Below, in pieces: positions 48,215 to 59,985 of a stretch of 64,000 bases of DNA. The notes under the pieces are model-generated. The model saw only the letters and a program-made list of their open reading frames with translations. It did no database searches and had not been told where the DNA came from. The stretch is from Cannabis sativa. Its lineage: Eukaryota > Streptophyta > Magnoliopsida > Rosales > Cannabaceae. Position numbers and translations under genes: made by a program. How positions within the stretch are numbered: position 1 is the first letter of the stretch; the number at the start of each line of letters is the position of its first letter. The stretch covers positions 69,704,211 through 69,768,210 of the forward strand of contig NC_083604.1 of assembly GCF_029168945.1 (NCBI RefSeq), read 5' to 3'.

Positions 48215-48597
48215 TTTGGGGTAATTCTACGATGCACTCCTTTAAAAAGATAGATGTATTTATGTACCTTCTACTTGTTTTAGTATTTAGAAAAAAAAAT
48301 TAATCTAATTTTTTATATTCGTGTATGTTATAGTTATTTAAAATATTCTACAAAATTTTAAAAAATTTGAAATAATTTACAATATAGAAACCAGTGTTCA
48401 AATAATATATTTTATATGCTTATAAAATAAAAGTCGCGGGTGTAACATACTATTTAAACCCTATTTTTGGTGTGTAATTTTTTTTTTTGAATTTCTTAAA
48501 ATTTTACAGGATATCTTAAATGATTTTGGATACCAAAACAGATAAATGTGTATAAATATATCTTTTTTAAGGTGTATTGTAGAAATTTTTAAAAGTA
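48215..48597. mobile_element. Third copy of MITE family M
   Basis: It starts ggggtaattctacgatgcac and ends ggtgtattgtagaaattttt, an imperfect inverted repeat. The interior (ttcgtgtatgttatagttatt, acaatatagaa, aattttacaggatatcttaaa) follows 32412-32757 closely. It is the only copy here not split or truncated, though it lacks about 40 bp present in the others near position 48515. Confidence 0.75.
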
Positions 48598-50264
48598 ATG
48601 TACCCAAACAATAAATTTATTATTATATATGATTAAATTTATTAAATTAAATAAAATAATACAATTATACTCTACAATTAATACTAACGTTTCTTAACAC
48701 AAAAATACTACATGAGGTTAAAAGATTGTCATCACTTATAATCCAACATTAAACTCATTCTCTCTACTTGGTAGTGGACTAGTGTTAACCCAAATTGGAT
48801 ACTAATTTGTAGTTTTATATAAATATATATTTTTTTATATATATTTTTTTATATATATTTGGTGACTACCTAATGATTATATGTTTATTGTAACTATGAT
48901 ATTTTTATTTTTGTTCTATTATTTTATAAAAATTAAACTTCCACCCTTTCTTATTAAGTTATCAAGAACACACGTTCAAGATCTATAACTAATAACAATT
49001 ATTAACTTTTAAACTCTTTTAATAACACGTATTCAAGATTAATAACCGATAACATTAATAACTTTCAAAACATTTCAATATTCTATATTTAATATCAATA
49101 ACCAATAATGATTAATAATTTTCAAACATTTACAATTTTTTTATGATTTTACTCCGATCAATTGATACAAATACAGTATATTTAGAACTGCAAAAAAGGA
49201 AGAATAAATCTCTTTGAGAAAATAGAATTACATGACAGATGGTGGAATAAAGTACAGCTGTGTCAAGTACAGTAAAAAAAAATATCTTTAATTTTATAAT
49301 TCTTATTATATTTTAATTTTTTATTTTATTTTTTTTCAAAAATAAAAATAAATCACTTAAACCAATTGCGGACTGACACACTTATTTGGCACTTAAAGTA
49401 TTAATAATAAAACTGAGTGTAGAATTATATTTAATTAGAAGTCATTCTTACTATTTTTTATTAATTAAGGTTATGGGTGTAATGATTTTAAATTGTAAGA
49501 AGTTTTATTATAAATATTTCAATAATTTGAGTAAAAAAAAATTAATTTCTAAAAAATTCTTATTTAGTAACAAATAGTGAAAAATTAATTAATAATTATT
49601 AGTAATTTAATTTTAAATATAATTAATTTTAATTAAGATTTTATAAAAAAAAAATAAAGTATCAAATTACAAGTTATTAATTTTAAAATTAATCAGAAGT
49701 TTAGAATCATTCAATAGTGATCTAATGACTAAAAATAAATGTAACCATGATGTGGTTACATATTTGATGTAACTATTGAAATCTCATCCATATATATTTA
49801 TATAAGTAATTACTAATTGTTTAAATATTCAGTAGTAGTTTTTTTTTATAATAGTTAGTAGTTAATGGTTGCATACCAATCAGTTTATTTAGTAGTAGTT
49901 AAAAAATTTTGTTATCGTTGTACCTCTCATACTATCAAGTATAACACAACAAATTATTTTGGATACCAATAAATATCTAATTATATAATGTAATATCAAT
50001 AAGTAATAGAACATATAGAGAGGCGGAGAAAATGGGAGCATGTGGGTTCATTTGCCCTCCTCAACTATTTATTAATTATATTTTATATACATATTTTTTA
50101 ATATTTCACTTTCTATCCCAAAAAAAAAACTAATACTTTTTATTTATATGTTATTATTGCTCCATAAAATTTATATTTTTTATTTTTATCCTTATAAAAG
50201 TTATATTTCTCATTTTATTCTTAAATATTTTTATTTTTATCCCACTAAAATTTATATTTATGTC
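48598..50264. other. AT-rich intergenic DNA, no gene seen
   Basis: No credible ORF or paired repeat ends. Short near-repeats (caagatctataactaataac, caagattaataaccgataac) occur at 48978-49110. The last bases hold the left copy of the LINE target-site duplication. Confidence 0.5.
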
Positions 50265-50277
50265 AATTAAAATTACA

Positions 50278-51430
50278 CTTCTAAATCTGCAAAGGACTCC
50301 ACCCAGTCCGAATTCACCAAGGCCCTGTCAATTTTAGAGAATACCCTGTCATCTGGCTTCTGCTTGTTATTACAGGTAAAAAAATTACCTGAAAACTTCA
50401 TATCACTCAAACCACATTGTTCAGTGCAATCTCTAAACCGTTGTGATAGATTATTCTCTGCTCTTTTGCCAACCCTCTCACTAGCATTAAGGATTTCATT
50501 AAAATCTCCCATTACTAGCCATGCTTCCTTATTGTTTTTGCCCAATTCCTCCAAATCTATCCACATCTGCTCTCTTTTTTTCTCATCATTAAATCCATAA
50601 ATCAAAGTAAGTTGGAAATGTCCTGGGTATTGTTTGAACTGCACAAAGTAGTGCATGATTTGGCTTGAACAGAACCTAATGTCGACAGTGTAAACATTTG
50701 GTTGCCAAGCCATTATTATTCTCCCCTTATCCAACCATGAATTGTTATTCGAAAAACACCAACCCGAAAAAAGACTAGCGTATACTTTCCCCATATTTTT
50801 ATTCTGTACCTTCGTTTCAAGGAGACTAACCAAGCCAACTTGCTTAGATTGAATCAATTGCTTGATTTCTTGATATTTATGTTGACTGTTAATCCCCCTT
50901 ACGTTCCAACAAAGCAGCCTATCCATTGGAGGTAGAGGAATCTCCCCCCCTCCAATATAATTTTGCTCCGTTAGTGAATCAAACATGTTCCTTACTTCGG
51001 TTGGAGCCACCTCCTCTTCCACCACAACTTTCTTCCCCTTAGTCACCTTCTGAAAGCCATCTTCATCAATCCCCTCTTTTTCCTTACTTTGTTTTTGTTT
51101 TGGAACCCAAACCTGCTTCCCCTTCTCCTCCACTATCTCTTTCGTCCTGCAGTGATTTGTCTCATGACCAATACCAGCAGAATGATAGCACACAAGGGGG
51201 ATCCATTCATATTTAACCTCCAAATCAATATCATGATTAAATTCATCAGTAAAAGAAATCGAGCTAGGGAATTCCTGTGATAGGCTAACCTGTACAAGAA
51301 TCCTTGGATATTGAAGCCGTTCTCTATTTTTTGTGATATTGTCCACTTGCAACGGGTCACCAATTTGACTGACAATCTTAAAGAGAGAAGTTTCTACCCA
51401 ATACTTGATATCCAGTCCTTTCAGCTGTAT
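50278..51430 (-). pseudogene. LINE ORF1 end and AP-endonuclease, inverted segment
   Basis: Minus-strand reading begins inside the ORF1 protein, with a degenerate knuckle CYHSAGIGHETNHC (second Cys replaced by Ser), a charged linker (EKGKQVWVPKQKQ), then the ORF2 endonuclease: LLCWNVRGINSQHK, VSLLETKVQNKNMG, LTLIYGFNDEKKREQMW, EAWLVMGDFNEILNASER and VFSKIDRALVNSDW. The domain nicks target DNA in an intact element. The frame is unusually long and open (about 359 codons) but is cut at FADLE by the inversion joint, and ORF1 and ORF2 appear fused in one frame. Confidence 0.88.
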
Positions 51431-51432
51431 TC

Positions 51433-52178
51433 CTGCCTAAGGGTGTTTTTGATCACAACCCTATTCTTGTATCAATATACTTGGATAGGAGCTTTGGGAA
51501 AAAGCCCTTTAGATATTTCAACATGTGGAGATTGGCACCAGGGTATGATGAGCAAGTTACTAAGAGTTGGAATCAGGCGACTATGGGATCTAAAATGTTT
51601 CGAATTGTCAGTAATCTGAGACGGTTAAAGCAGGTATTCAAAGACATCAATAAAGAGGGGTTCTCGGAAATACACAAAGCTGAGAAAATAGAGGAGGCTC
51701 AAAAGCAGCTAAGTACAGATCCTCTTAATGAGAAAAAATGAAATCTGAGCAGGAAGCATGCAGGAACTATACAGAAGTACACAAAGCCTATTCACTCTTC
51801 CTTTCACAGAAGGCAAATATGTCTTGGCTAAAGTATGGGGATGAAAATTCAGCATTGTTTCATGCTTCAATAAAAGCTAGAAGAACCCCTAATGGAATTT
51901 TTTCTATTGAAGATGAGAATGGGAACTGGTGTGAAAACTCAGATAGTGTTCAGAAAGCCTTTCTTGAGTACTATATTGGGTTGTAGGGTAAGTCTATGGA
52001 GCAAAGGAGGAATGTCAATCAGAGTATTATTGATCTCGGCCCTAAGATCAATGAAAGCCATAAATGAATCTTGATAGCAGATTATACACCCTCAGAAGTG
52101 AAGGAAGCTCTCTTTGCTATCCCTGGTATCAAGTCCCCTGGTCCTGATGGATTTGGGAGTGCTTTTTTCCAAGACAAC
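51433..52178 (+). pseudogene. LINE ORF2, region between endonuclease and RT
   Basis: Reading starts GVFDHNPILVSIYLDRSFGK, PFRYFNMWRLAPGYDEQV, then KADMSWLKYGDENSALFHAS-like text (here KANMSWLKYGDENSALFHAS), GIFSIEDENGNW and, near 52085, TPSEVKEALFAIPGIKSPGP, the start of the RT domain, with DGFGSAFFQDN just before the Athila insertion. At least two stops or frame changes (near 51738 and 51985) interrupt it. Confidence 0.82.
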
Positions 52179-53426
52179 TGTTAGGCTATTTTTAGCCTAT
52201 GTTTTGGATCCAATTTATGTGCGTTTTTAGCTGTGTTGGGACGGAATTACGCTTGTTTTCTATGTTTTCAGGTTCTTTGGAATAAAAGAGGTCTCGGGTG
52301 CAGAAATTCGTTAAAAGACGTGCTGAGCCGAAGAAAACACAATTTTTGAGTAATTGTGCATATCTGGCCGTGGCTAAACACAACTTGGCCGCGGCTAGAT
52401 CTCGAAGTTTTACAAGGCCCCAGTCGCCGCGGCGATGAAGAGTCTCGCCGCGGCCATTTAAGAGATACAGAGAGCACCCAATTTTGCAATATTCTCGCCG
52501 CGGCGAGAGGAAGCTTGGCCGCGGCGAGATCCCGTACGGACCAGGGGCATTTTCGTCCATCGAACCCTAAATTTCAGTTATAAATAGAAAACTGCGATTG
52601 GAAGTCTGGGAGAGCGATCAGAAACCCTAAAATACAGCTGAGAGCGGCAGGAAGAGCATAGAGATTCAAGTGAAGATCCAGAATTCATCCTCCAAAAGTT
52701 CTTTTCTTTATTCCTCTTTAATTTATTTATGTTGAATATTGCTATAGGAATGGTTATGGATTTATTTCTGAACTAAATTTCCCATTTAGGGAGGATGATG
52801 ATTGTTGTTTAATGTTTTGCCTAGTTAATGTTTAATTACCATTCCTCAATTCTTGTGTGTGAAATTATCTTAGTTTGTTCTTAATTTCATGTTTAAGATT
52901 GATCACCTTGTGCATGCTCTATGATCTCAATTCAAAATCTGAAAAGTGAGAATTGAGAATGCTAAAATTAAGATAATCAATGTTCTATGTGAAACGAAAG
53001 TATTTGCATGACTTATGTGACGAGTAGATTATTACTTAATGCTGATTTCATGTTAGTTTAATTAAGGAATTAATTAGATAACATGTGATTTAGAATCTAG
53101 AAGATCTGAAAGGAGCTAGGTTATTTCATAATCTGTCATTCACTTCAAGAATAGGATAGTAATTAATCATTAACGATTTGGGTAAACAACAACAGGATTC
53201 TCCTCCCTATTGTCTCATCTTGCTCAACGTTAAATTGTGTTATTAAGTTTTCTGAATTTCTTTCATATTTCTTGTTTTTAAATCATACTTGCTTTCGATT
53301 TACCGAATAGAATCATAAGTATAATTTAGTGGTACTTAATCCAATTCCCTGTGGGATCGACCTCACCTGTGTGAGATTTACTACTTGATTGCGTATACTT
53401 GCGTAGTGTTTAAAATTATAGCAACA
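52179..53426 (+). repeat. 5' LTR of the Athila-type element
   Basis: It carries five CCGCGG palindromes between 52385 and 52530 in otherwise AT-rich DNA. ttataaatagaaaac at 52579 may be the TATA box, placing transcription start roughly 30 bp downstream. It differs from the 3' LTR at few positions, several of them in CHG contexts. Confidence 0.92.
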
Positions 53427-53447
53427 AGTTTTTGGCGCTTGGAATTC
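53427..53447 (+). other. Primer binding site region of the Athila-type element
   Basis: agtttttggcgcttggaatt follows the 5' LTR directly. Athila elements usually have TGGCGCCGTTGCC here; the match is limited to tggcgc plus a few bases, so the site looks degraded or altered. Confidence 0.5.
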
Positions 53448-53576
53448 TTGGGAGTTGTTAAAGATTAATATTACATAAAATTATACTAACTTCTACTTTG
53501 GTATATTTTCTCTTGCTGATTTTTCTAACCTTTTTCTTGCAATATTTTCTTGATTTATTTCAGGAATCCTAAGTGC

Positions 53577-54181
53577 ATGCGCCGTCAAGGACAAACAGTC
53601 ATATTACCAGTTGATCCTGAAATTGAGAAAACTTGCAGAGATCAAGGAAAGATTGGTCAAGAAAGTTGGATGACGCATTGTGGGCCTACAGAACAGCGTT
53701 CAAAACGCCAATAGGGATGTCACCATATCGGTTGGTGTTTGGAAAGGCGTGTCATTTACCGGTGGAGTTAGAACACAAAGCTTATTGGGCAATGAGAACT
53801 CTAAACATGGACTTAAAAGCTGCTGGGCAGAAAAGACTACTACAGTTGGATGAGTTGGAAGAATTTCGAAATGAAGCTTATGAAAACGCCAAGATTTACA
53901 AGGAAAGAACTAAGAGATGGCATGACCGAAATCTAGTCAGAAAGGAGTTTCAACCTGGTCAACAAGTTCTACTCTTCAACTCAAGACTAAAGTTGTTTCC
54001 TGGTAAATTAAAATCAAGGTGGTCAGGGCCATTTACGGTGATCAAAGTGTTTCCCTACGGAGCAGTGGAACTAAAAGGTGAAAGTCCTAATACTTTCAAA
54101 GTGAATGGACAGCGATTAAAGCTCTACTTGGGAGGTCAATTTGATCAAACCAAGTCCGCCATGATTCTGGCGCCACTTTGA
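53577..54181 (+). pseudogene. Athila gag start fused by deletion to integrase end
   Basis: ATG at 53577 starts [20 protein letters not shown], which resembles the N-terminus of Athila gag. Within about 25 codons the sequence passes, in another frame, into [40 protein letters not shown] and [11 protein letters not shown], the C-terminal part of Athila integrase, ending near the stop at 54179. The middle of gag, protease, RT, RNase H and the integrase catalytic core are deleted. The integrase end is clean through [20 protein letters not shown]. Confidence 0.85.
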
Positions 54182-54339
54182 AGATCTCGATCAACGTCTA
54201 GCTGAGCGACGATAAAGTTAGCGCTAATTGGGAGGCAACCCAAGTGTTCTTTTGATTTAGTTGAACTCTTTTTAAGTTTACTGTTATTTTTCTTGTTGTG
54301 CATTCTTTTTCGTTACTGAAAAAAAAAAAAAATTAATTT

Positions 54340-54535
54340 TTTGTCAGTGGCCGCGGCCATGGGATGTATGGCCGCGGCCAGAATGGCCTTACAGAAAGGG
54401 CCTATTTTTCACGATTTCTAGCCGCGGCGAGGGTATACACCGCCGCGGCCAGATTGTCCTTACAGAAAGGGTGTTAATTTCACGAATTCTCGCCGCGGCG
54501 AGGATACATGTGGCCGCGGCGAGAATGGTCAGAAT
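54340..54535. repeat. CCGCGG-palindrome cluster inside the Athila-type element
   Basis: Six GCCGCGGC cores occur in under 200 bp (ggccgcggccatggg, ccgcggccagaatgg, tagccgcggcgaggg and related), between the integrase end and the long ORF. The same motif type is in both LTRs. acagaaagg followed by a 13-14 base unit is also repeated twice (about 54390 and 54460). Confidence 0.85.
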
Positions 54536-55100
54536 TTGTTTAAAAAACCCAAATCCCTAACATTTCAAACCTCACAACCCACATTCAACCCCTACCTTCT
54601 CCAGCCAAAAAAGCATCCTCCTCAACCTATTTTCTTCATCTAACCCCATTCAAACCAATTTTCATCAAATTTATCCATAAACTCTCATCCTAAATCATCA
54701 TAATCCCTTATTTCTCTCATCTAACACTCTTTTCCTCTAAAAATCCACTCCAAAATCCCTATATTTCACCCAAATTTCAGAAAATCACTATTCACCTTCT
54801 TCTTCCCTAAAGCTTCAAGGTTCTCATCAATGGAGGTTGACTAAAGAGTGATTTTCATTGAGGTAACAAATTTTAATTTCTCTACACAAGTTTGATTGGA
54901 TTATTTGTGGATTGCTAGAGAATATTAGACTTTGTGTTGAAATTTTTTTGGAATTTTTGCTCATACATTGTTGAATATTATTGTGGTGAGTGCAATTGAG
55001 TGTGGTTGTGAAAGGGTTAATTCCCGGGAAGTGGATTTTTAAGGGGAGGTGCTGTCGAAATTTTAAAAAATCTTGAGAGTTAGAAAAAAATTTGGGTGCT

Positions 55101-56273
55101 ATGGGTCCAAAGAGGTCAAGAGTTAATGAGGAGGGAGCTTCATCATCCAACCCACCTAGGGGACGCTCTAATCTTGATAGAGTTAGGTTTACCAACATGG
55201 ATGCTCAAGAGCGGTTTTTGAAATTGAAAGATAGGGCATTCATTGAAGATAGAGGGATAGACATTGTGAACCTAAGCCAAACTGCCAACATTCCCCCTGC
55301 TTTTGCATCTATTAGGGATCAAATCCTACATAGGCAGTGGACTAAGTTCGTAGATGTCACTGAGCGTGGTAACCAAACTCTAGCTTTGGAATTTTTAGCC
55401 AACTGGCCTGAAAGAGAAGATGGCAAAGTCAGAGTTAGGGGGGTTAGAGTGCCTGCTACCACAGCCGATATTCATGCCCTGTATGACCTCCCAACTTTCA
55501 CTGTGGAGGAACAACCCTTGAAACGACAATTTCGAGAGAGAAGTTTGAATTATGTGGATATTGCTGAGACTCTAGGGTATCCTGGCCTTAGGTTCCATGA
55601 GCTTAATGGAGAACCATACCAATTGTACCGATGTGAACTCAACCCAGTGGCCAAGGCTTGGCTTTACTTTGTTAGTGCAAGGATGCTCCCCAACAAGCAT
55701 TTTTCTGATGCTCAAATAGACAGAATTAAATGGGTTTACGGCATTATGAAAGGGTATAATTTGAATGTGGGGGATATTGTTCGAGTGACCTTTGACATTA
55801 TGGTTGAGGGATCTTCCGGTGGAGGACTTGGGTTGGCTGGAATAATCACTGATCTGTGTGAGAAACATGGGGTACCGCAGTACTCATATGATACAAAGGC
55901 ACCGCCACAGCGCCCTATTAACTTGGCGACTGTTCTTCGCTTCAAACCTCCTCATCCTCATGGTCAACCGCCAGTTCAAAGAGGTCCTCCGGCAAGAGAA
56001 GAAGAGGAACGTGAGGACATCGAACCACCACGTCTTGTCGGGCCTCTTGACCCTGCCATGCAGTACACTCATGATCAGCTGAATTATCTGATTCAGCAAA
56101 ACATGCATATGCAAAATTACATGGCCCAGAGGAGTATCTTCGATGAGCAGCAGGTGGCTCAATTGAATACACTTGTCACGAGGATGAATATCGGTGTGGA
56201 CGAACCGAACTATTTTGCCATGCCACCCCGGTTCAACCCTTATGACCAGCCACCGCCGCCAAACCCCTTCTAA
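55101..56273 (+). CDS. Intact Athila ORF, putative plant transposon protein domain
   Basis: Begins at the ATG at 55101 (MGPKRSRVNEEGASSSNPPRGR) and gives 390 residues. After a basic, disordered N-terminus come FTNMDAQERFLKLKDRAF, RDQILHRQWTKFVD, LALEFLANWPERE, VRVRGVRVPATTADIHALYD and NPVAKAWLYFVSARMLPNKH, then IMKGYNLNVGDIV and LGLAGIITDLCEKHGVP. This fits the domain often named putative plant transposon protein, found in Athila-group elements at the place where an envelope-like ORF is sometimes described. No signal peptide or membrane helix is seen, so I do not call it envelope. The C-terminus has QYTHDQLNYLIQQ and a Pro-rich end. Function is unknown. It is open from start to stop while pol is deleted. 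Confidence 0.8.
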   Translation: MGPKRSRVNEEGASSSNPPRGRSNLDRVRFTNMDAQERFLKLKDRAFIEDRGIDIVNLSQTANIPPAFASIRDQILHRQWTKFVDVTERGNQTLALEFLANWPEREDGKVRVRGVRVPATTADIHALYDLPTFTVEEQPLKRQFRERSLNYVDIAETLGYPGLRFHELNGEPYQLYRCELNPVAKAWLYFVSARMLPNKHFSDAQIDRIKWVYGIMKGYNLNVGDIVRVTFDIMVEGSSGGGLGLAGIITDLCEKHGVPQYSYDTKAPPQRPINLATVLRFKPPHPHGQPPVQRGPPAREEEEREDIEPPRLVGPLDPAMQYTHDQLNYLIQQNMHMQNYMAQRSIFDEQQVAQLNTLVTRMNIGVDEPNYFAMPPRFNPYDQPPPPNPF

Positions 56274-57541
56274 GGGGCTCAGGTAAGTTTCTCTCATCCT
56301 GGTTTATTTTCACACATTGGGGACAATGTGCATTTTAGTTTGGGGGGGGGAAACTTAATTTTTTTTTTTCGCGTTTATTTGTTCTAGTTTAGTTTGTTTT
56401 AGTTTTTTTAGTCTTGCGTGATAGCTAAATTGAAAGATGGATTGAATTGTTGTTATTCACTTGTGCAATGGATTAAAACATAACTGTGTGCTTGACTTGC
56501 AACTGTTTGAATTAAGATGGATGTGTGCTAGGAAGTAATTCATGTAGATTTAAAACATTTGCTATTCTCACATATCACCTCTGTTCTATTTGGTTTGTGA
56601 AATGATTGATTGTACATGAAATAGAATTTGTTTGACATACTCTCTTGAAGCGAAATCCTTGATGATTTTTGTTTGGAAAGTGATTTAGGCAAGTTTTCTT
56701 TGGAACGATTGAGCCTTTCAAGCCTACCTATAAATTTTTACCATAGTATACCCAAAGTTGAGCCTTAGCCTGTTTCAAAAATTTTTTTTTCACCGCTTAA
56801 CTGAGCTGAATTCGTATCTTAAATTCTTTTCACCCTGAACGTAACTTATTATGCCATGAGCCTTGAAGCAAGTTTGGGGGGATAACTGCTGTAAGTGGAA
56901 AATAGAGTGTAGGAATGAGAGATTGAAAAAAAAAAGGGAATAATATTGCGTGTTGTGCCTATGAAAAAGAAGAAAGAAAAAAAAAAAGAAAAAAATGTGT
57001 CTTCTTGAAGAAAAAAGTTAAGAAAATTATGAGGTACACACATAAGAAAAATTGCAATCTCTTATTTCTGTTTTTGGGATATATGGAAAGAAAGCAAAAT
57101 AAATGTCTAGGCTTGCTTGGTTAATAGTGCTTATGGTATAGTATAGCCTAAATGACTTCTCACCTACCCATGTACCTAAGCCATGTGATGTTAGCAGAAA
57201 AGACCTATTGATTCCAAATAGAAATTTGTCAACATTAGTGGAGAGAGGTATGTCATTCAAACTTATTGATCATGTGTTAGTGGGATGTTGGAAAGTTAGA
57301 ACAGTTGTGATATTGATGGCAATTGCGATGCTTTATGTTTGTATGAATTACTTACTTGTAAATTGCACATTCAACTTAGTTCTTAGAGTTGGCAAGTTGA
57401 AATTCTGGTTATTGATGGATTGAAGTTGTGCAGGTGGTGGTAACAATTAAATTGTTGGAAAGTTTAACTATCATTGTCAGTTTGTTTTTAGTTTAGTCTT
57501 AGTTTACTCGGGGACGAGTAAAGAGTCAGTTTGGGGGAGTT
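56274..57541 (+). other. Athila 3' non-coding region and polypurine tract
   Basis: It follows the long ORF and is non-coding. G-runs occur at 56341-56350 and 56875-56881 (agtttggggggataactgc), typical of Athila 3' regions. The final tract agtttgggggagttt at 57530-57541 stands directly before the 3' LTR and is the likely plus-strand primer site. Confidence 0.7.
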
Positions 57542-58789
57542 TGTTAGGCTATTTTTAGCCTATGTTTTGGATCCAATTTATGTGCGTTTTTAGCTGTGTT
57601 GGGACGGAATTACGCTTGTTTTCTATGTTTTCAGGTTCTTTGGAATAAAAGAGGTCTCGGGTGCAGAAATTCGTTAAAAGACGTGCTGAGCCGAAGAAAA
57701 CACAATTTTTGAGTAATTGTGCATATCTGGCCGCGGCTAAACACAACTTGGCCGCGGCTAGATCTCGAAGTTTTACAAGGCCCCAGTCGCCGCGGCGATG
57801 AAGAGTCTCGCCGCGGCCATTTAAGAGATACAGAGAGCACCCAATTTTGCAATATTCTCGCCGCGGCGAGAGGAAGCTTGGCCGCGGCGAGATCCCGTAC
57901 GGACCAGGGGCATTTTCGTCCATCGAACCCTAAATTTCAGTTATAAATAGAAAACTCGCGATTGGAAGTACGGGAGAGCGATCGAAACCCTAAAATACGG
58001 TGAGAGCGGCAGGAAGAGCATAGAGATTCAAGTGAAGATCCAGAATTCATCCTCCAACAGTTCTTTTCTTTATTCCTCTTTAATTTATTTATGTTGAATA
58101 TTGCTATAGGAATGGTTATGGATTTATTTCTGAACTAAATTTCCCATTTAGGGAGGATGATGATTGTTGTTTAATGTTTTGCCTAGTTAATGTTTAATTA
58201 CCATTCCTCAATTCTTGTGTGTGAAATTATCTTAGTTTGTTCTTAATTTCATGTTTAAGATTGATCACCTTGTGCATGCTCTATGATCTCAATTCAAAAT
58301 CTGAAAAGTGAGAATTGAGAATGCTAAAATTAAGATAATCAATGTTCTATGTGAAACGAAAGTATTTGCATGACTTATGTGACGAGTAGATTATTACTTA
58401 ATGCTGATTTCATGTTAGTTTAATTAAGGAATTAATTAGATAACATGTGATTTAGAATCTAGAAGATCTGAAAGGAGCTAGGTTATTTCATAATCTGTCA
58501 TTCACTTCAAGAATAGGATAGTAATTAATCATTAACGATTTGGGTAAACAACAACAGGATTCTCCTCCCTATTGTCTCATCTTGCTCAACGTTAAATTGT
58601 GTTATTAAGTTTTCTGAATTTCTTTCATATTTTACTGTTTTTAAATCATACTTGCTTTCGATTTACCGAATAGAATCATAAGTATAATTTAGTGGTACTT
58701 AATCCAATTCCCTGTGGGATCGACCTCACCTGTGTGAGATTTACTACTTGATTGCGTATACTTGCGTAGTGTTTAAAATTATAGCAACA
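57542..58789 (+). repeat. 3' LTR of the Athila-type element
   Basis: 1248 bp, the same length as the 5' LTR. It has six CCGCGG sites; the additional one at 57731 reads ccgtgg in the 5' LTR, which looks like a C-to-T change there. The short differences near 57953-58010 fall in CAG/CTG contexts. Confidence 0.92.
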
Positions 58790-58794
58790 ATAAC

Positions 58795-59985
58795 TGGCAA
58801 CTTGTGGGATCTGAAGTGGAGGAGGCAGTGCTTTCATTCCTGAACTCAGGGAAAATCTTAAAGGAGATCAATGCTACCACCATCACTCTTATCCCCAAAC
58901 TGACTTGCCCAAAGAGTGTTGCTGACTTCAGACCAATCTCTTGTTGTAATGTACTATACAAAATTGCCACCAAGGTGATTTGTAATAGATTGAGGACTAT
59001 CTTGCCTGATCTTATTGCAGATAATCAAGGTGGCTTTGTACATGGGAGATTCATTGCGCATAATGTGTTAGTTTGCCAGGATTTGGTACGACTATATGGA
59101 AGGAAGAATTGCAAGCCAAGTTGTATGATCAAAATCGACCTCAGGAAGGCATATGACACAGTTGAATGGGACTTTATTGAGGAAATAATGGTAGCTTTTG
59201 GATTCCCAAGTTACTTCATTTCACTTATAATGAATTACATAAGAACCCCAAAGTTTTCCCTGCTCCTCAATGGATCCATCTGTGGATTCTTCAATGCCAA
59301 AAGAGGATTAAGACAAGGGGATCCTATGTCCCCATTGCTCTTTGTATTAGGCATGGAATACCTATCAAGAATACTTAAGAAAGTTGGGGAATGACCAGGT
59401 TTTAAGTTCCATGACAGATGGTCTAGTCTGAAGTTAAACCACCTCTGTTTTGCTGATGACCTCTTAATATTCAGTATTGGGGATTTTGTTTCCATTATGT
59501 TGATGCTTAAAGGACTGAAATTGTTTTCTGCAACCTCTGGTCTCCTTCCCAATGAGCAAAAAACTGCTATTTATTGCTCAGGTATGGCAAATGGAGATGT
59601 TAACAGAATACTTGATGCATCTAACTTTAAGAGAAGTTCCTTTCCCTTCAGGTACTTGGGAATCCCTATATGTTCAAAGAAGATTAGCAAGGCCGAATGC
59701 CAGGAACTTCTTGAGAAAATGGTGAGCAGAATTCGGTCTTGGAGTACAAGAAATATTTCTTATATGGGAAGAGTAACTCTAATAAATGCTGTCTTGATCT
59801 CTATCCATACTTATTGGGCTCAAATAATGATATTGCCTAAGAAGTTACTTAAGGATATAGAAGCCATATGTAGATCCTTTTTATGGAAAGGAATACAAGG
59901 AGGAGCAGGGCCTGGTTTAATAGCATGGGAAGCTGTTTGCAATTCAAAGAACTCGGGGGGACTTGGCTTCAGGAATATTCAATAG
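58795..59985 (+). pseudogene. LINE reverse transcriptase
   Basis: Resumes after the Athila insertion with [19 protein letters not shown], then [77 protein letters not shown] (palm Asp), [20 protein letters not shown] and, after a stop near 59392, HLCFADDLLIFS, the catalytic FADD. FPFRYLGIPICSKKIS and SYMGRVTLINAVL follow. Apart from the single stop (gggga atga) the frame is well kept. Confidence 0.92.

Larger units (their letters stand above)
52179..58789 (+). mobile_element. Athila-type Gypsy element, non-autonomous, recent
   Basis: LTRs 52179-53426 and 57542-58789 are each 1248 bp, start TGTTAGGC and end AGCAACA. The 5-bp flanks are ACAAC (52174-52178) and ATAAC (58790-58794), and the LINE reading frame rejoins across them. 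The LTR end contains the Athila-typical tgtgggatcgacctcac. The internal 4.1 kb has a short gag start, the end of integrase, and one intact ORF of unknown function, but no protease, RT or RNase H. It would need proteins from another element to move. Confidence 0.9.

Noticed and set aside
52192..52583. ORFs of 122 and 75 codons, repeated at 57555-57946
   Set aside because: Both are in the Athila LTRs; the Arg/Gly-rich frames come from the CCGCGG repeats.
55101..56273. Envelope-like gene
   Set aside because: No signal peptide, membrane helix or glycoprotein pattern is visible; the sequence fits the putative plant transposon protein domain instead.
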